Assembly: GCA_028673005.1 (NCBI GenBank) | Contig: CM054112.1 | Span: forward strand, 191,367,144 to 191,431,143 | Reading direction: 5' to 3' | DNA length: 64,000 nucleotides | From: Tanypteryx hageni | Taxonomy: Eukaryota > Arthropoda > Insecta > Odonata > Petaluridae | Shown here: positions 33,355 through 45,150 of the stretch, piece by piece | Position numbering within the stretch: the first letter of the stretch is position 1 | How the letters are laid out: each line of letters starts with the position of its first letter | The notes under the pieces: model-generated | What the model was told of the DNA's origin: nothing | The model's database searches: none | What the model saw: the letters and a program-made list of their open reading frames with translations, nothing else | Made by a program: the position numbers and the translations under genes

Positions 33355-36300
33355 GCTACAACGAAATGACTGAGTTGATCTGTTCAACATAAATTGCTTT
33401 TACGATTTAAATTTCTTCAGAGAAAATACGACAAAATGTGATACGGAATTAAAATTCTGTCCCGCATATTATCTATCCCTACATCTGAACAAAAAAACTG
33501 ATTGGTGTTAAATTCAACTTAAATAGCTTACCAAATATTCGGTAAATTATAGCAGTGGAGAAAAACTGCGCAAATTCACTCGGAAAAAACAATCGCAGAT
33601 TCAATATTATTAACGAAAATAAAGTTTTGCAATGCGTCATGTTTTTTCTTCAGAAAATCCATTCTCCATTTTTCATATCGGACTTACCCCGAAATTACTT
33701 TTCGACTCGATACCATTATTTCACGTGTATAAGGTATCATAGTAATACTCTTTCACCACTGCTCGTACAAGTAGGGCACGTGATGTAGACCGCTCGTGCT
33801 CTTGAATCGTACTCCGGCGAAACAATCAAGAACAACATCACAATTCACGTGAAGAAACCGGTCTAAACTTCTGAAGAAACCCTACACATTGCGGCCGATC
33901 GCTTATTATCGTGGCTTAGAGCGTATGGTGTCAAATGGCAACATTCCTCGCCGAAAAGAATGTTGCAGAATAAAATGAAATTTCCAACCGCCTTGTAAAA
34001 AAGAAACGTTCCGTCTCGCTTCAGGTAAATTTAATCTTGAACTTTTACTCGAATGTTACTGTTAGTTTTTTCCAGAAATGTATGGATCGAGAAACGTTTT
34101 TCTTTAACGAGAGTTCACCATCTAATTGTAAGTGAGACTGTTGCGCAACGTGACTTTAGTTTTAGTGTGACGTATACACGCAGAAGTTAGGAAATTTCCA
34201 CCTATAAATTCTCTTTCAAATACATTCGGTTAATTTTGTCAAATCTTGAAGCAGTTCATTATTAAGACCTCAAAATAAATAAACTTTACAAATCCTGAAA
34301 AATATTTCTATCAGACATCGTTCGTTTTCTGGACTTTCAAACGTTATCGGGATTATTTCTTCTTTTTTAAGTGAAGGTCCACAAGAAAAATGGAGTTACG
34401 CAGCAGGAACGTCAATAGCTGTTATCGTTTAGGTACATTCCCATAGTCAGATTTTTTCACAATAAATATATCAATTCGTTTTTACTTCCAGATATATCAT
34501 GCCAGCTCCACAACTATCAATCAAAAATCGAACTTTTTTATCTTAAAAAATACTTTTTAGCGAGTTTTTAATTTTAAAAAAGACAAAAAAGCATGTTGTA
34601 TGCAAATTGCGACAACGCTAAGAACTCTTAGATTTTTATAAGTATACTACGAATGACCATTTCTATTATATTCAATATTTTTAGATACTTCAAAAAATAA
34701 TTATTTGAGAGAGGAGCTCAGTAAAAATGAATCTGAAATCCTAGTATGCTCAAATTTTAAATGGAAATTTTGCACATTTTAACCGCCGCTAAACCTGAAG
34801 TGTATATTCAAATTAAAATATGTTTGGTGTCATTAAAGAGGTCTGCGGAGAATTTTACCGAGCATGTGTAAAAATAAATATTATCACATTAAAATAACGT
34901 AGTACATAGTCAATGAAATAAATAATAACGTATAGAATGGAAGGTCATAAATTATACATGATTAGATGGACAATAGATTTTTAAACGACATTTATATTCC
35001 TCCACGCAGATAAACAACTTAAGCAGAAATGATAAATTTGCAGGCGAGTGAGTGATTCACATTTTACAATATGCATTTGAATCCCTCACTTCCCACGGAA
35101 TGAAATCCTATTGTTAATGAAAAAACGGTTGCCATATATCGATACTTCAAATCCGATAAAGATCCCAAATTTAAAATTAAACTCACATAAAAGAACATTC
35201 CTCAGCAGTCGAGATATGAGCTGGGATTTTAAACGGTGACCAGGGGTGCTACACGTCCTAATGCGGTCCTAATGCTCAGTACGTGAACCAAGAGATAATC
35301 CAAGCTACGTCGGGAGCGTGGGACAAAACACCATCCTGCCGAAAACATCTAGTCTAGTTAATCACGTCCATTTATGAATTATTTATTTTTTAAATAAAAT
35401 CATGACGCTGAAACCGCTCGACTCAAAGTGAAGGCATTCTGCATACAATTTTATGCGGCGTAATCACCAGAGTCCACAAAGTTTGCAAAAATGCTGTCGG
35501 TTTCCGTAAAATTAACAATGACTCGACTTAGAAAATTTATAAAGATGCTATTCTAATCAAGAGATAAATATAAAACTCGCTAACATTTCGCCCTTTTGGA
35601 ATGGGTAGTGACCGAGATTTTTATTTTATGCCCACCATGATATATTATTTTAACTCTTTTCGTTGTGCTCTGTTTAACCCGAGTAAAATATACGTATTTA
35701 TTCAACAATTAAAATTTTAAATATTCAAAGAGGATACTGTTCTGTAATAGCCGTGACGAAATACCTCCATAAAACGAAAAGCTGTTTCATACAAACTCTA
35801 GTTTTTATCTATTGCATTTAAAATAACCCTTAATGGTTGTGTACAGACAATTAATTTTCTTAAACGCTGCTAGAATATTCAGTCACGTTGATTTAATGCA
35901 AAGAGCGATAATAATTATTTTACCTGAAACGTACCGCATGAGATTCTTCACTTTTTTTGCTAAGCATAATGCTATAATTAAACAAGATGATCCAAACGGA
36001 ACTTATGATGCCTACTTTCCATTTTATAATTTATTTAATACTTATATTGACTTTAATCATCGCGGACGTTGCTATTTTTGTCCATAATTTAGCGTTATAA
36101 ACTATTACAAATACATTCCAACAGAAAACTAAATTGATCACGCGAATTTGTGTGGCAAAAATAACGCGTGTATATACATACTGTACTATGCCAAATCCGA
36201 GTCCAACAATAGTCGTTGCGATGGCAACACTCTCGTAATGAGTGATAAAAACTTCAATAACGCCGGTATTTGCGCAGAATTCTTAGAAATACGATCGATA

Positions 36301-36415
36301 AGCAATATTCTACGATAGAAATTAAAATCTCCATTTTTTTTCTCAGAGAATAGTACAAATCTAAGATATTTTAATATGCAAGAGAAATTACCCTGGACGA
36401 TGGATTTCTGATTTC
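33355..36415. other. AT-rich non-coding DNA
   Basis: No gene recognised. Frames at 33555-33788 and 35833-36087 are isolated and match nothing I know. The word CAGGGGTGCTACACG near 35251 looks like a lone hAT-type end without a partner. Confidence 0.45.
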
Positions 36416-36424
36416 CCATGTAAA

Positions 36425-36620
36425 TCAAATGGAAATTATAGTTCCTGGAATTGAACCCGGAACTTTCAATCTTCGCAACAAAAACTATCCTCGGGAGTTC
36501 GGCCCAAGTAGCAAGAGATTTCCACCAAGTGCCATGAAAATCGGTCTATTGGTGCAAAAGTTAATAGGGGAAACGGACAGACAGACACAACGACGAAACT
36601 ATAAGCCTATTTCCATTCTG
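36425..36620 (+). repeat. Non-LTR-type tail or SINE/LINE fragment
   Basis: GGAATTGAACCCGGAAC at about 36446 is the reverse of a B-box-like GTTCCGGGTTCAATTCC. Downstream, 'ATGAAAATCGGTCTATTGG' and 'GGACAGACAGACACAACGACG' are typical of arthropod LINE 3' tails with CAGA runs. No reverse transcriptase was seen. Confidence 0.4.
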
Positions 36621-36994
36621 GAAAGTAGGCTAATTTAACAAGGAAAAGATTACATTTAATTTTGTTCTAATTAGTAATTCTTAATATATAGTAGGATATT
36701 TCACAAGTTTACTTTTACTATTAATAACACATTTTATATTTTAGAAAATAAATTTCGACAGATAGATTTCAAATGTTGTCACTTTAGTATTTGTGATCTT
36801 TCAAAGGACAAATCTCCGTTTGAAGAGTTATCACGAATTCGGCGTAGTCCCCAGTGGTGAATTTCAGGAATATTTTTAAATCTTATTTTAAGTACATACG
36901 TATTTCAGTCATGCGAAAACTGCAACAAAATTCGATACTTTATCTTGCTTAATTCCATTACTAACCCGCAATGCTAACATTTTACAAGCGAAAC

Positions 36995-37199
36995 CAGTGG
37001 CATAGTTATGCCTACGTGGCCTACGCAGTGCGTAGAGACCTGTCGGCTAGGCAATAAAATATAACTTATCTACCGTTATTAAGTAATCATTAATATAACT
37101 ACGTATTTATTATGGTTACTAAATATAATTTTTGCATTATTCCGGTATTTAATAATTAAGAATGGAAGTCATAATTAATTCTTACGCCAGGGCCCACTG
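36995..37199. mobile_element. Probable hAT-type MITE (short)
   Basis: Left end CAGTGGCATAGTTATGCCTA; right end, reverse-complemented, CAGTGGGCCCTGGCGTAAG. Flanking 8-mers AGCGAAAC and GTCGAAAT agree at only 5 of 8, so the pairing of ends is tentative. Confidence 0.5.
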
Positions 37200-37382
37200 G
37201 TCGAAATTTCAAATTAACTACAGATACTGAGAGATTTAGATTTTCGGATTATCCAAATTTTAGGGTCCGGTGCGGTTTCTTCTGTTGCCTCGTTATCTAT
37301 TCCATAACTTATTTCCTAAATAAAATTTTTTAAAACACTTTTTCGATGCGGTTTCATACTACTGTAACAGCGGACATTATTA

Positions 37383-37470
37383 CACCACTAGGGTAATTGC
37401 CCGTCAAAAATGACGGGTGGGAATGAATGAAGGAATTAAGTAAAAATTAAAGCACTTAAATAGTTATATC
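37383..37470 (-). repeat. Dispersed repeat C with CCCGTCA/TGACGGG hairpin
   Basis: ACTAGGGTAATTGCCCGTCAAAAATGACGGG... corresponds to the reverse complement of 50490-50570 (conserved hairpin and AATTAAGTA.. flank). It is part of a dispersed repeat with copies at 50.5 and 51.9 kb. Confidence 0.65.
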
Positions 37471-38021
37471 TAACAATAAGCTAAGCTTTAATTTAAAATA
37501 GCAATGCGAATAAACAAATTCATCGCTCATTATCAACTTTTATCGAAGTTTGCATAATAAATGTCGATTATACCATTAATACTTTACGTTGATAATTTTA
37601 AACGTTGAAAAAAACAGTTTACGTAACTTTCAGGAGTTTACTTTATGTCTTAACGCAAAACAGAAAATACCTTTTAAAATAAAAGCAATGATTTCGTCGT
37701 TGCTTTATAAACAAAACAAAAATTAAATTGTGTACAGTAATTGAAAAATGAATTACAACGAATATTTGCGATAATAAAAAATTCGTGTAAAATTTGAAAA
37801 AAAAAAATAATTTCGATAAAAATACATCAATTCTTTCTTTAATCACAACTTATGCTGATAACTATACTGTAGAAGCGCATTTAAGCAATACAAAGATTCC
37901 TTCATTACGATTTCACGTTAATCTGCACAACTCAAGAAATAACATTTTCGCCACATATTAGTTCTGTTCCATGTATAAATCCAATTTGGTATAAATAATC
38001 TCATGAAGATAGCTAATATAC
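37471..38021. other. AT-rich spacer
   Basis: No feature recognised up to the foldback element. Confidence 0.5.
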
Positions 38022-38030
38022 GTTAGCACT

Positions 38031-39557
38031 GGTATCCGGAAAGTTCACCGTCAGCAAATCATCACCATCAATTCATCGCCAGCAATTCAACGCCGCGGAA
38101 AATTCACCGACAGCAATTCATCGCCACGGAAAATTCACCGCCACGGGAAATTTATCGCCTTGTATGGATCATGTTGTAAACAAAGGCTGTATTAAAAATG
38201 CGTGTGCAGACTCTACGCCGACAGAAGAATATAAGGGCAAATAATCCAACTATAGCGGTTTTAATAAATACGTTTCATTTTTTTACCGGGGACGAAATGG
38301 AAGTAATCCACATTTACAAGCAATATGCCAATTTTTTATGACAACCGAATGAAAATTTTTAAAATAATGATATGCAGAAAAAGTTAACAAAGAGTAAGGG
38401 AGGGGGAAACGGGAGGAGAAAGTAATGAAGAAATGGAGAAGTGTGTAGAGGGAGGATATGAAATTATAATGAAACATAGGTAACACTGATATCAATCAAC
38501 TAGGAATCAAATATAGGCAATATTGATATTTATCAACTAGGAATTTAACAACAATTAAGAGTATGAAGAGAGAAAAAAAGGAAAAAAGATGGTGATGGGG
38601 TCAGAAGGAGGAGGCAGGTGGGGGGAGAAAGAAAGTATGATTAAATATAGGCAATATTGATATCTATCAACTAAGAATTTAACAACAATTAAGAGTCAGC
38701 AGGAAAATAAGGAAATAAAAGTGGTGTATGAGATAGAAAGGAAAGGAAGGGAAATGTAATGAAGGACGTTATTTTTGTAGACTCAGTTGTAAATAAATAA
38801 CATTAGAAAATCTATATTTTGCTTTCCACGAGCCTTATTTGAAAAATTTTAGAGGAACAGGTATTCTAAATTCTGTCTAGATCTTCTTGTACTTAAATAT
38901 CAACAAATAAATTTTTTAACATTTCCCGAAAATTTCGAGCACTTCCATTTGTTCACCTACAAATCGAAAATGGCGAATACCATTTTTTTTTAATTTATCT
39001 TTATACTTTCTCCAGACGGAATATAGAGAATGTATTCTTTAATGAAAAATCTACTTCGAGATTTCAACGGAAATATACGTTTTAGTATTTTTTGCACACG
39101 AACAACGTTTGCCTAAAATAGTTTATAGTTTTGGCTGAATTTCATAACTTAAAGATTACTTATGCTTTAAATTTTAAATCAACAATTAACCGACAAGAAA
39201 TATTTATCACCAACAATTTATTGCCAAAACAAATTCATCGCCAAGGAATGCTTTTCAATTGTTTACAGTTTTGGCTGAATTTCATAACTTTACAATTTGT
39301 AAAAAATGAAACATTATCTTACTTATTAAAACCGCTATAGTTAGATTATTTGCCCTTATATTCTTCTGTCGGCGTAGAGTCCGCACACGCATTTTTAATA
39401 CAGCCTTTGTTAACAACATGATCCATACAAGGCGAAAAATTTCCCATGGCGATGAATTTTCCGTAGCGGTGAATTGCTGGCGGTGAATTTTCCTTGGCGA
39501 TGAATTGCTGGGGGTTTCCATGGCGATGAATTGCTGGCGGGGAATATTCCTAGACCC
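38031..39557. mobile_element. Foldback-type element with ~256-bp tandem-repeat-bearing inverted termini
   Basis: The segment 38031-38286 is the reverse complement of 39302-39557 with modest divergence. The outer half of each arm consists of ~20-bp units alternating 'GCCAGCAATTCATC' and 'GCCACGGAAAATTCACC'. The inner half (GTATGGATCATGTTGT..., ATAAGGGCAAATAATC...) is unique. The 9-bp direct repeat GTTAGCACT abuts both ends (38022-38030, 39558-39566), and the shared word extends to CGTTAGCACT. Repeat-bearing long inverted termini with ~9-bp duplications resemble foldback (FB) or Mutator-like elements. The centre holds other short repeats and a scrap of family P, but no transposase. Confidence 0.88.
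38485..38700 (+). repeat. Internal direct repeats of the foldback element
   Basis: AGGCAATATTGATATyTATC + AACTA(G/A)GAATTTAACAAC occurs at about 38515 and 38645, with a related partial copy (TAACACTGATATCAATCAACTAGGAAT) at about 38482. A second pair, AGTTTTGGCTGAATTTCATA, occurs at about 39127 and 39266, the latter near the right arm. Confidence 0.75.
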
Positions 39558-39566
39558 GTTAGCACT

Positions 39567-40680
39567 TAACGATAAAAAATTTTCAGCTTGATAGAATATT
39601 ACGCAGAGGCTGTTATTTGAATAGATTAACAATTAACGGCACGGGAGTAGAAATCATTGATGAAAAAACATTTTCTGATTTATTTAAGATATAGCAATTA
39701 AAAACTATAAAAAATACCTTTGCTTGCTATCCTCCGCTAAATATAAACGTTCAACTTTCGCATAAAGGTAAAATTTGCAATTATAGTTATCTTTAAGTTT
39801 CGCGTGATTTACGACATCATTATTTTTCCGAACGCAATTTATTTTGCGGTATGCTCGGATACATCACTTAGGAGAGATAATGCATCACTTGCGCATTTTT
39901 TTCGGTCGGGTAAAAAGCCGACGAAAGGAAAGTTTCCAATTTCACGTAAATGGAATCGCTGCATTTATTGAGACTCATTCTGTGGAGGAAAAAATCACGC
40001 TTTTTTCATCCCTGTCATAATATTTCATTCCGATAACCGATACCAAATTATTCTCGCGCTGCTGGATCCGCCACTACCGAAAACCGAAAGTGGATATAAA
40101 TAGGATGAGTTTTTTCTCGTGGCAGATATACGATTATGTAGCTCGTCATCCCGCCGACACAAAGAGTTCTTAGAAAAACACGTTCTGCTTTCACCGATCC
40201 CATTTGCCGTAGTAATGGACTTTGAGGGATCAATGCCGAGGATTAAAATTAATTCAAAACTCGATCTCCTCCTACGTTATAGTCCATGCATAATATTCGC
40301 ATAATAATCGCAACTTTTTTCCTATTTTCGAAACGTTGCGTAGACCATAGAAATAATTCATGCCACCTCCTGCGGATTCCCCGAAATACCAGTTTGATGC
40401 AGCGATTTGGACGCGTTTTCAAAATTTACAATAAGTACGTAAAAATCTTTGGGTTAGCAAACGTAAGAAACGCCAGCGTACGTAGGTCTACTCAAAACTC
40501 CATCCAATTGCTCAAATTAAGTTCCAAATAACGTAAAATCACGTAACGGAATATGTCATCGGACCTCGCAAAAAAAACTTAAAAAAACCATACAGCATAA
40601 AACATAAAAAATAAGAGGAAACACCATTTCAGCCGAAAGAGCTAAAAAGCGGCGAAACTCCTTGCAGCAACTCTCCACGG
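39567..40680. other. Non-coding DNA
   Basis: AT-rich with a mixed segment near 40.0-40.3 kb. GCTGGATCCGCCACTA near 40060 resembles a lone hAT-type terminus without a partner. No gene recognised. Confidence 0.45.
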
Positions 40681-40773
40681 TTAACAATAAATAAAACACC
40701 CTCCGAGGTGCAAAACATCTAAAGTACCAACCCTTTCACGAGTGAGAAAACGAACGAGAAGAAAACCACCCAC

Positions 40774-41011
40774 CTCGACCGTATTCTGGTTTCCTGCGAT
40801 GTTTTCCTTCTCGTCCCCGGAGAAAGAGAACGGCACCTCGGAATCAGAAGGGTGTTGTGGAGACGAGGAAGGGGGCGATGAGGCGCGAGCCGGCCTCTCT
40901 GGCGTCGGAAACGGTTGAGGAGGAGATCGTGCGTCCGTGGAGCTCAGCCACGCGATGAACGGTAAGCGGAAAGGAACAAGCGACTGTCGCGAGGCGCCGG
41001 CGCCTTTTATA
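40774..41011 (-). promoter_or_regulatory. Candidate minus-strand core promoter and noncoding first exon
   Basis: On the minus strand TTATAAAAGGCG (TATA box, T at 41011) is followed 26 nt later by CGACAGTCG, an arthropod-Inr-like CAGT with its A at 40985. About 210 nt downstream lies GTCGAG/GTGGGT, a fair splice donor at 40773. No ATG occurs between the putative start and donor, so the exon would be 5' UTR. The island is GC- and CpG-rich compared with its surroundings. No downstream coding exon was recognised in the window, and all of this is motif-based. Confidence 0.3.
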
Positions 41012-41019
41012 AGAAGGGA

Positions 41020-41650
41020 AACAGAGAGAGGGAGAGAGAGAGAGGACCTTCCTCTTGCGTGAGATGGGTGGGACGTAGGAGTGGGACGGTAACGGTGGGA
41101 GGGGTTTACCTCTTCGCCTCCGGTCTCTCTCCCACCCCTTCCTCCCTCCTCTCTGGACACTCCCTCTCTTCTCACACGTGCTTCTCCCTCCTCCGCCACC
41201 CCTATCCTCCTTCGCCTCTCTCTCTGTCTCTCCCCGTTCCACGCAGACCTATTCCCTCCCTTTCCCGACAGGATCTCTCAGCCTCCCTTGCAGTCGCCCT
41301 CCAAGACACGGGAGGCTCTTCCTCCTCTTCCTTCCTCCCTCGACCCCATAGGCGTTTCCTCCCACCGCCGCCTGACAGGTGTTTAACAAGTCGGGGGGAA
41401 TGAGAGAGGATGAGAGGGTCACGAGCGAGCAAAGTGATTGAGTGCGACGCCCTCCTCCCCCTCATACCCATACTCCTCTTCTTCCTCGTCTTACGGGAAA
41501 AAATGGATTGCGAGGGCGCATGCGTCTGATGCCTCCGACCCTAACTCGCGTCCCGCCCAATCACGAGGGTGGTTCTCGCGGTTACCTTTAGGGATATCGT
41601 TCGTTCTACGCGACCTTGCTTCTTTTGTTTCGCCCTTACGTCGTCCGTGA
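41020..41650. other. GC-rich island with strand-switching purine tracts
   Basis: Purine-rich (GAGAGGGAGAGAGAGAGAGG) to about 41053, then pyrimidine-rich to about 41350. Long overlapping frames on both strands here (up to 172 codons, at 40681-41199 on minus) are low-complexity Arg/Glu/Ser/Pro translations with no recognisable domain. I regard them as composition artefacts, although part may be transcribed as UTR. Confidence 0.5.
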
Positions 41651-43783
41651 ATGACGTCTCGGGAAGGGCGTCGAAAATTCGGATTGGGAGCCGAAAATTT
41701 TGAGAGTTAAACGAACCCAGCTGTTTTTTAAATTTTCCTTGGTTTCGGATCCTCGTCTATTGGAATTATTTTATTTTCTTCCACCAATCCGAAGACGGCT
41801 CAACATTCTAATAGAAGTTATTCAACAAAATAACATCAATTAAAAAAGCCTGGCATGCAAAGTGTTTCGTGATCTGTAAAACTGTTTTGGAAATTTTATG
41901 TTGAAACTGTCCTCTTTTCGGTAAATTATCTCACTAAATTTACAAGATCAAATAAAATTATTTTTTGATTCATTACGTCCTTTTATTCAATTGCAAATCA
42001 GCAATTATATTCGCTAGAGGATCATGGAGTTTGCTGAGAGTATAGTCTTGGAGATACCTAAGAAGAGTAAGCAGGTACTTAATTTTTCAATTTGTCATAT
42101 TCTAGTAATTATATAATTAAATAAATTACGAGGTAAAATCTGATTTTAATTAAAACTCATTATATTGTATAGTTTTAACAAATACGATGACAATTTCCTA
42201 TAGATGGATTCAGTCGACTTCCATATCCTGTAGCAAAAAAATATCATCACCGTCAGGATTTCTATTTTATTTAGTATCGTGATGGCGAAATGGGGATAAA
42301 ATAACAACGAATTGATAATATTAATCCAGTGATTACTGATAAAGATTCATAAATATATGTATTGAGTGAATCGTGCGTTAGTCCGGTACATCGGGGTACC
42401 AGAATATGTAGAAGCTCGTAGATATCCAGATTAGGTGGTGGAGTAGACCTAAATTTCCCATTGCCAGCCTGGATTCCCAGAATTCAGCCCCATACAAGTA
42501 TTGTATGTAAAATGTGCTTCTCCCTCAAGCTGGAGGAGCAGATATCGTAACGAAACCACCCAAAAAACTACCAGCATGCATACATTCATAAACGAGATTG
42601 CAATGTGTTTAATAGAAACTAGATCACATTTACAAGCGTCATAATGCGCGCTCAAGTATTACTGAAAGGTTTACTCAAGTTCTGGTGTAATTTCTATGAC
42701 TCACTGCTTTGTTCGACAATCCTGATCCCTTCCTCGGAATGGTATAACAGGATATATTAGATGGCTATGCAGAAACTCGAATCCGTTCACATTAGAAGAC
42801 ATCCTCATAGAAGGCATCCTCCAAATGGTTAGGATAGATGTATCACCAGCGTTCTGCAGCCAACAACTGCCTTCGAGAGGATGGCCACAGCGATACTTAA
42901 TTCTTCGGTACCATAACCTGAAGGAAAAGGATAGGATAATTAAAGGTTCTTCGGATATGTCAATTCTCTTCCTTTGTGTCATCAAAAGATGACCTCGCCG
43001 CCGCGGGCGTAGTGAAAGACCAATCTTCTGTATCTAGGATATGATAGATCAAGGTTTCCCACCCTTTGCTCGGCTGGCACACACCACAGTTCAGGCGTAT
43101 AAATTGAAATACACCTAAGTCGATGTAGCTTCACCTATGATTTCTTTTTCAAAGAGGGTTCACTTTGCAAACCGAAACATACTTGTATACTGAAAGCAAA
43201 GTCATTGAAATGGAAAATGAGCATAACCATGCACCTCCAAGTCTCATTATAATGAACTTACGCTGCCAATCAATGTTAATGATTAAAGCCCTAGAATTAA
43301 CGCAAATAAAGAACGGATGAAAGACTCCTTAAAGTAATACTTGTGCGGCTGCTAAGTTACCATAAAAATTACACGAATAATAAAATTGTTATTGAATGCG
43401 TATTCAAAACTGTTTTCATCCAAGGGCTTGGCGATGAAAGAAGAGGGCTCAGACAAAATCTAGGTTTTCCAATTCATTGTCGATAAACAAACTGTCTATC
43501 CAAGAATCATATAAAAGCAGAAAACAACAGATGTACAACTCGACTACAAAGCAGCCACCATTAGTGGCAATTCACCTTTAGTTTCTAAAAAAGAACTAGA
43601 TGAATTTAGTATCGGTGAATTACCAACGACTACGGCCGCTTTGCAGTCGAAATGCGCATCGGGTTCCCCCCTCCCTTTTTATGACTATAGGAGACAGAGT
43701 TGATCAATTTGATTTCAGCCATAATGTGAGTTCGATAATTTTTATCGAACTCACAAGTGATCCGTTCAAACCATTTCCAAATA
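41651..43783. other. AT-rich non-coding DNA
   Basis: No termini, RNA genes or protein similarities recognised. Minus-strand frames at 42449-42655 and 42701-42985 match no known family. Confidence 0.45.
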
Positions 43784-43791
43784 AATCAGAT

Positions 43792-44025
43792 CAGGGTCGG
43801 CGTGATTGCGGTGCGAACGGTGCGACTACACAGAGCCCCGCGGCTACCGAGGGCCCGCGCTCTCTAAAAAATATTTGTACTAGCAAAGTACGTAGATATT
43901 TAAAATTCCGAAAAAAATCCAACACTGTCGTAGCAAGAGAGGTTGCTTAATTATTTATTTATCAGAATTTATTATTAAACAATTATGACGCGCCCCGGTC
44001 CCCGCGATTTTCCTAGCCGGCTCAG
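43792..44025. mobile_element. Non-autonomous hAT-type MITE
   Basis: Left end CAGGGTCGGCGTG; right end, reverse-complemented, CTGAGCCGGCTAGG. Flanking 8-mers AATCAGAT (43784-43791) and CATCAGAT (44026-44033) match at 7 of 8. The 234-bp GC-rich-ended interior has no transposase. Confidence 0.75.
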
Positions 44026-44589
44026 CATCAGATACAATAACAGTTTTTATCAGTTCAAAACGAATGCGCAACATTATCAGTACTCGCCCCCTCAAAGGGA
44101 TATTCGATTCTGATGATCAGCACAGTGTTCATCATATTTCAAAGTAGCGGACGACAATTAAATGCGCATACGATGTCCCAGAGAATTGAGTCGATTGCGG
44201 TACGCATATTTTACAGCAGACCCTTTCGAATAAATACGTGAGTCGTAGAAAATTGCAATAGAACACGTTTACGGCCTTTTTCCTGAACTTTTATGTTCCT
44301 CCACAGACACGAGTCAAAAACAACCATGGGGCCCCTCTAAATGACGTTTTGCGTCCAATCACTATTAACCTGGATGAGCTTTTCTCTTTTCTTCATCGTC
44401 AAATTTAAAATGTCTCGAGGAGCATGATCGTTAAAAGGGCTCCTAATCCAGTCGAATTCGAAACGTTTTAATTGATGGACCATACCCATTTATATTCCGC
44501 TAAGTGCAAATATAATATCTATAATAAAAAATAAAAAATTCGGCTCCGCGGAATTCATCTATGTAACAATAAGAAAATTTCGTATATAT

Positions 44590-45150
44590 CGTATGTATCG
44601 TGTTTATTTTGTCTGGTAACAACAGTGTATTTTCTTCGCATTCTATGAAAGAATCACTAAGCTTTTGAGAATTTCAAATATATCAACCAAATAGGCCAAG
44701 TTTGAACATCAAGCTAGATTTTTCACATATTTACAAAATTCTCAATTCTCTTCCTCAAGAAAAAACACTATGAGCTTTTGTTTCAGCTCGTAAAAACGGG
44801 ATAGTACTCCACCTCGTGAAAGTCACTTTATTTCTCTGCAAATAAACAGTGTTTTATGATCGGTTCTCATATCACACAGAAGTTAAAAGAGTCAACTTTA
44901 AAGACTGATTTGATGACATTCACTATTTTAATTTTGTGACTTATAATCTCCCTCCGTACTGAAAATATGGTCCTCGATATCAATTTTTCTCCGTGCAGAT
45001 AACATTTGCAATAAATTGAGAGGAATTATTTAACATGGTAATAGCACCATCTGTGCAAATACCAACACAATCTTCCCAAGATATTTTGTTCTCCTTAGTT
45101 TGTCTTTTAATTTTAAATTTACTCATATATAGTCTTAATTAAAGGACAGG
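44590..45150 (-). pseudogene. ZBED5-like (Buster-type) hAT transposase remnant
   Basis: Read on the minus strand, the first block ENKISWEDCVGICTDGA (about 45094-45044) matches the conserved 'LSWEncvGvCTDGA' motif of ZBED5-like hAT transposases around a catalytic Asp. After a degenerate gap come KIVNVIKS, then *LSRGGVLSRFYELKQKL, and then EFCKYVKNLA and NLAYLVDIFEIL. These are the ordered blocks 'VRWLSRGkVL.R..EL', 'FL.......f', 'L.YL.DIF..lN' of the family. In-frame TGA codons stand where family members carry Trp or another sense codon. The N-terminal BED finger and the dimerisation C-terminus were not recognised, so this is an old, partial copy. Confidence 0.72.

Noticed and set aside
35250..35300. 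hAT terminus at CAGGGGTGCTACACG
   Set aside because: No partner end or 8-bp duplication could be found within several kb.
37999..38180. CRISPR-like array (repeated 20-mers with spacers)
   Set aside because: Units are imperfect, contiguous and part of an inverted terminal repeat, and the genome is eukaryotic.
40055..40080. hAT/Tc-type terminus at GCTGGATCCGCCACTA
   Set aside because: No matching opposite end or duplication was found.
40681..41242. Long minus-strand frames (172 and 132 codons) as a real protein gene
   Set aside because: They overlap each other in different frames in low-complexity GC/GA-rich DNA, encode Ser/Pro/Arg/Glu-biased sequence without domains, and their ATGs lie upstream of the TATA-like box.
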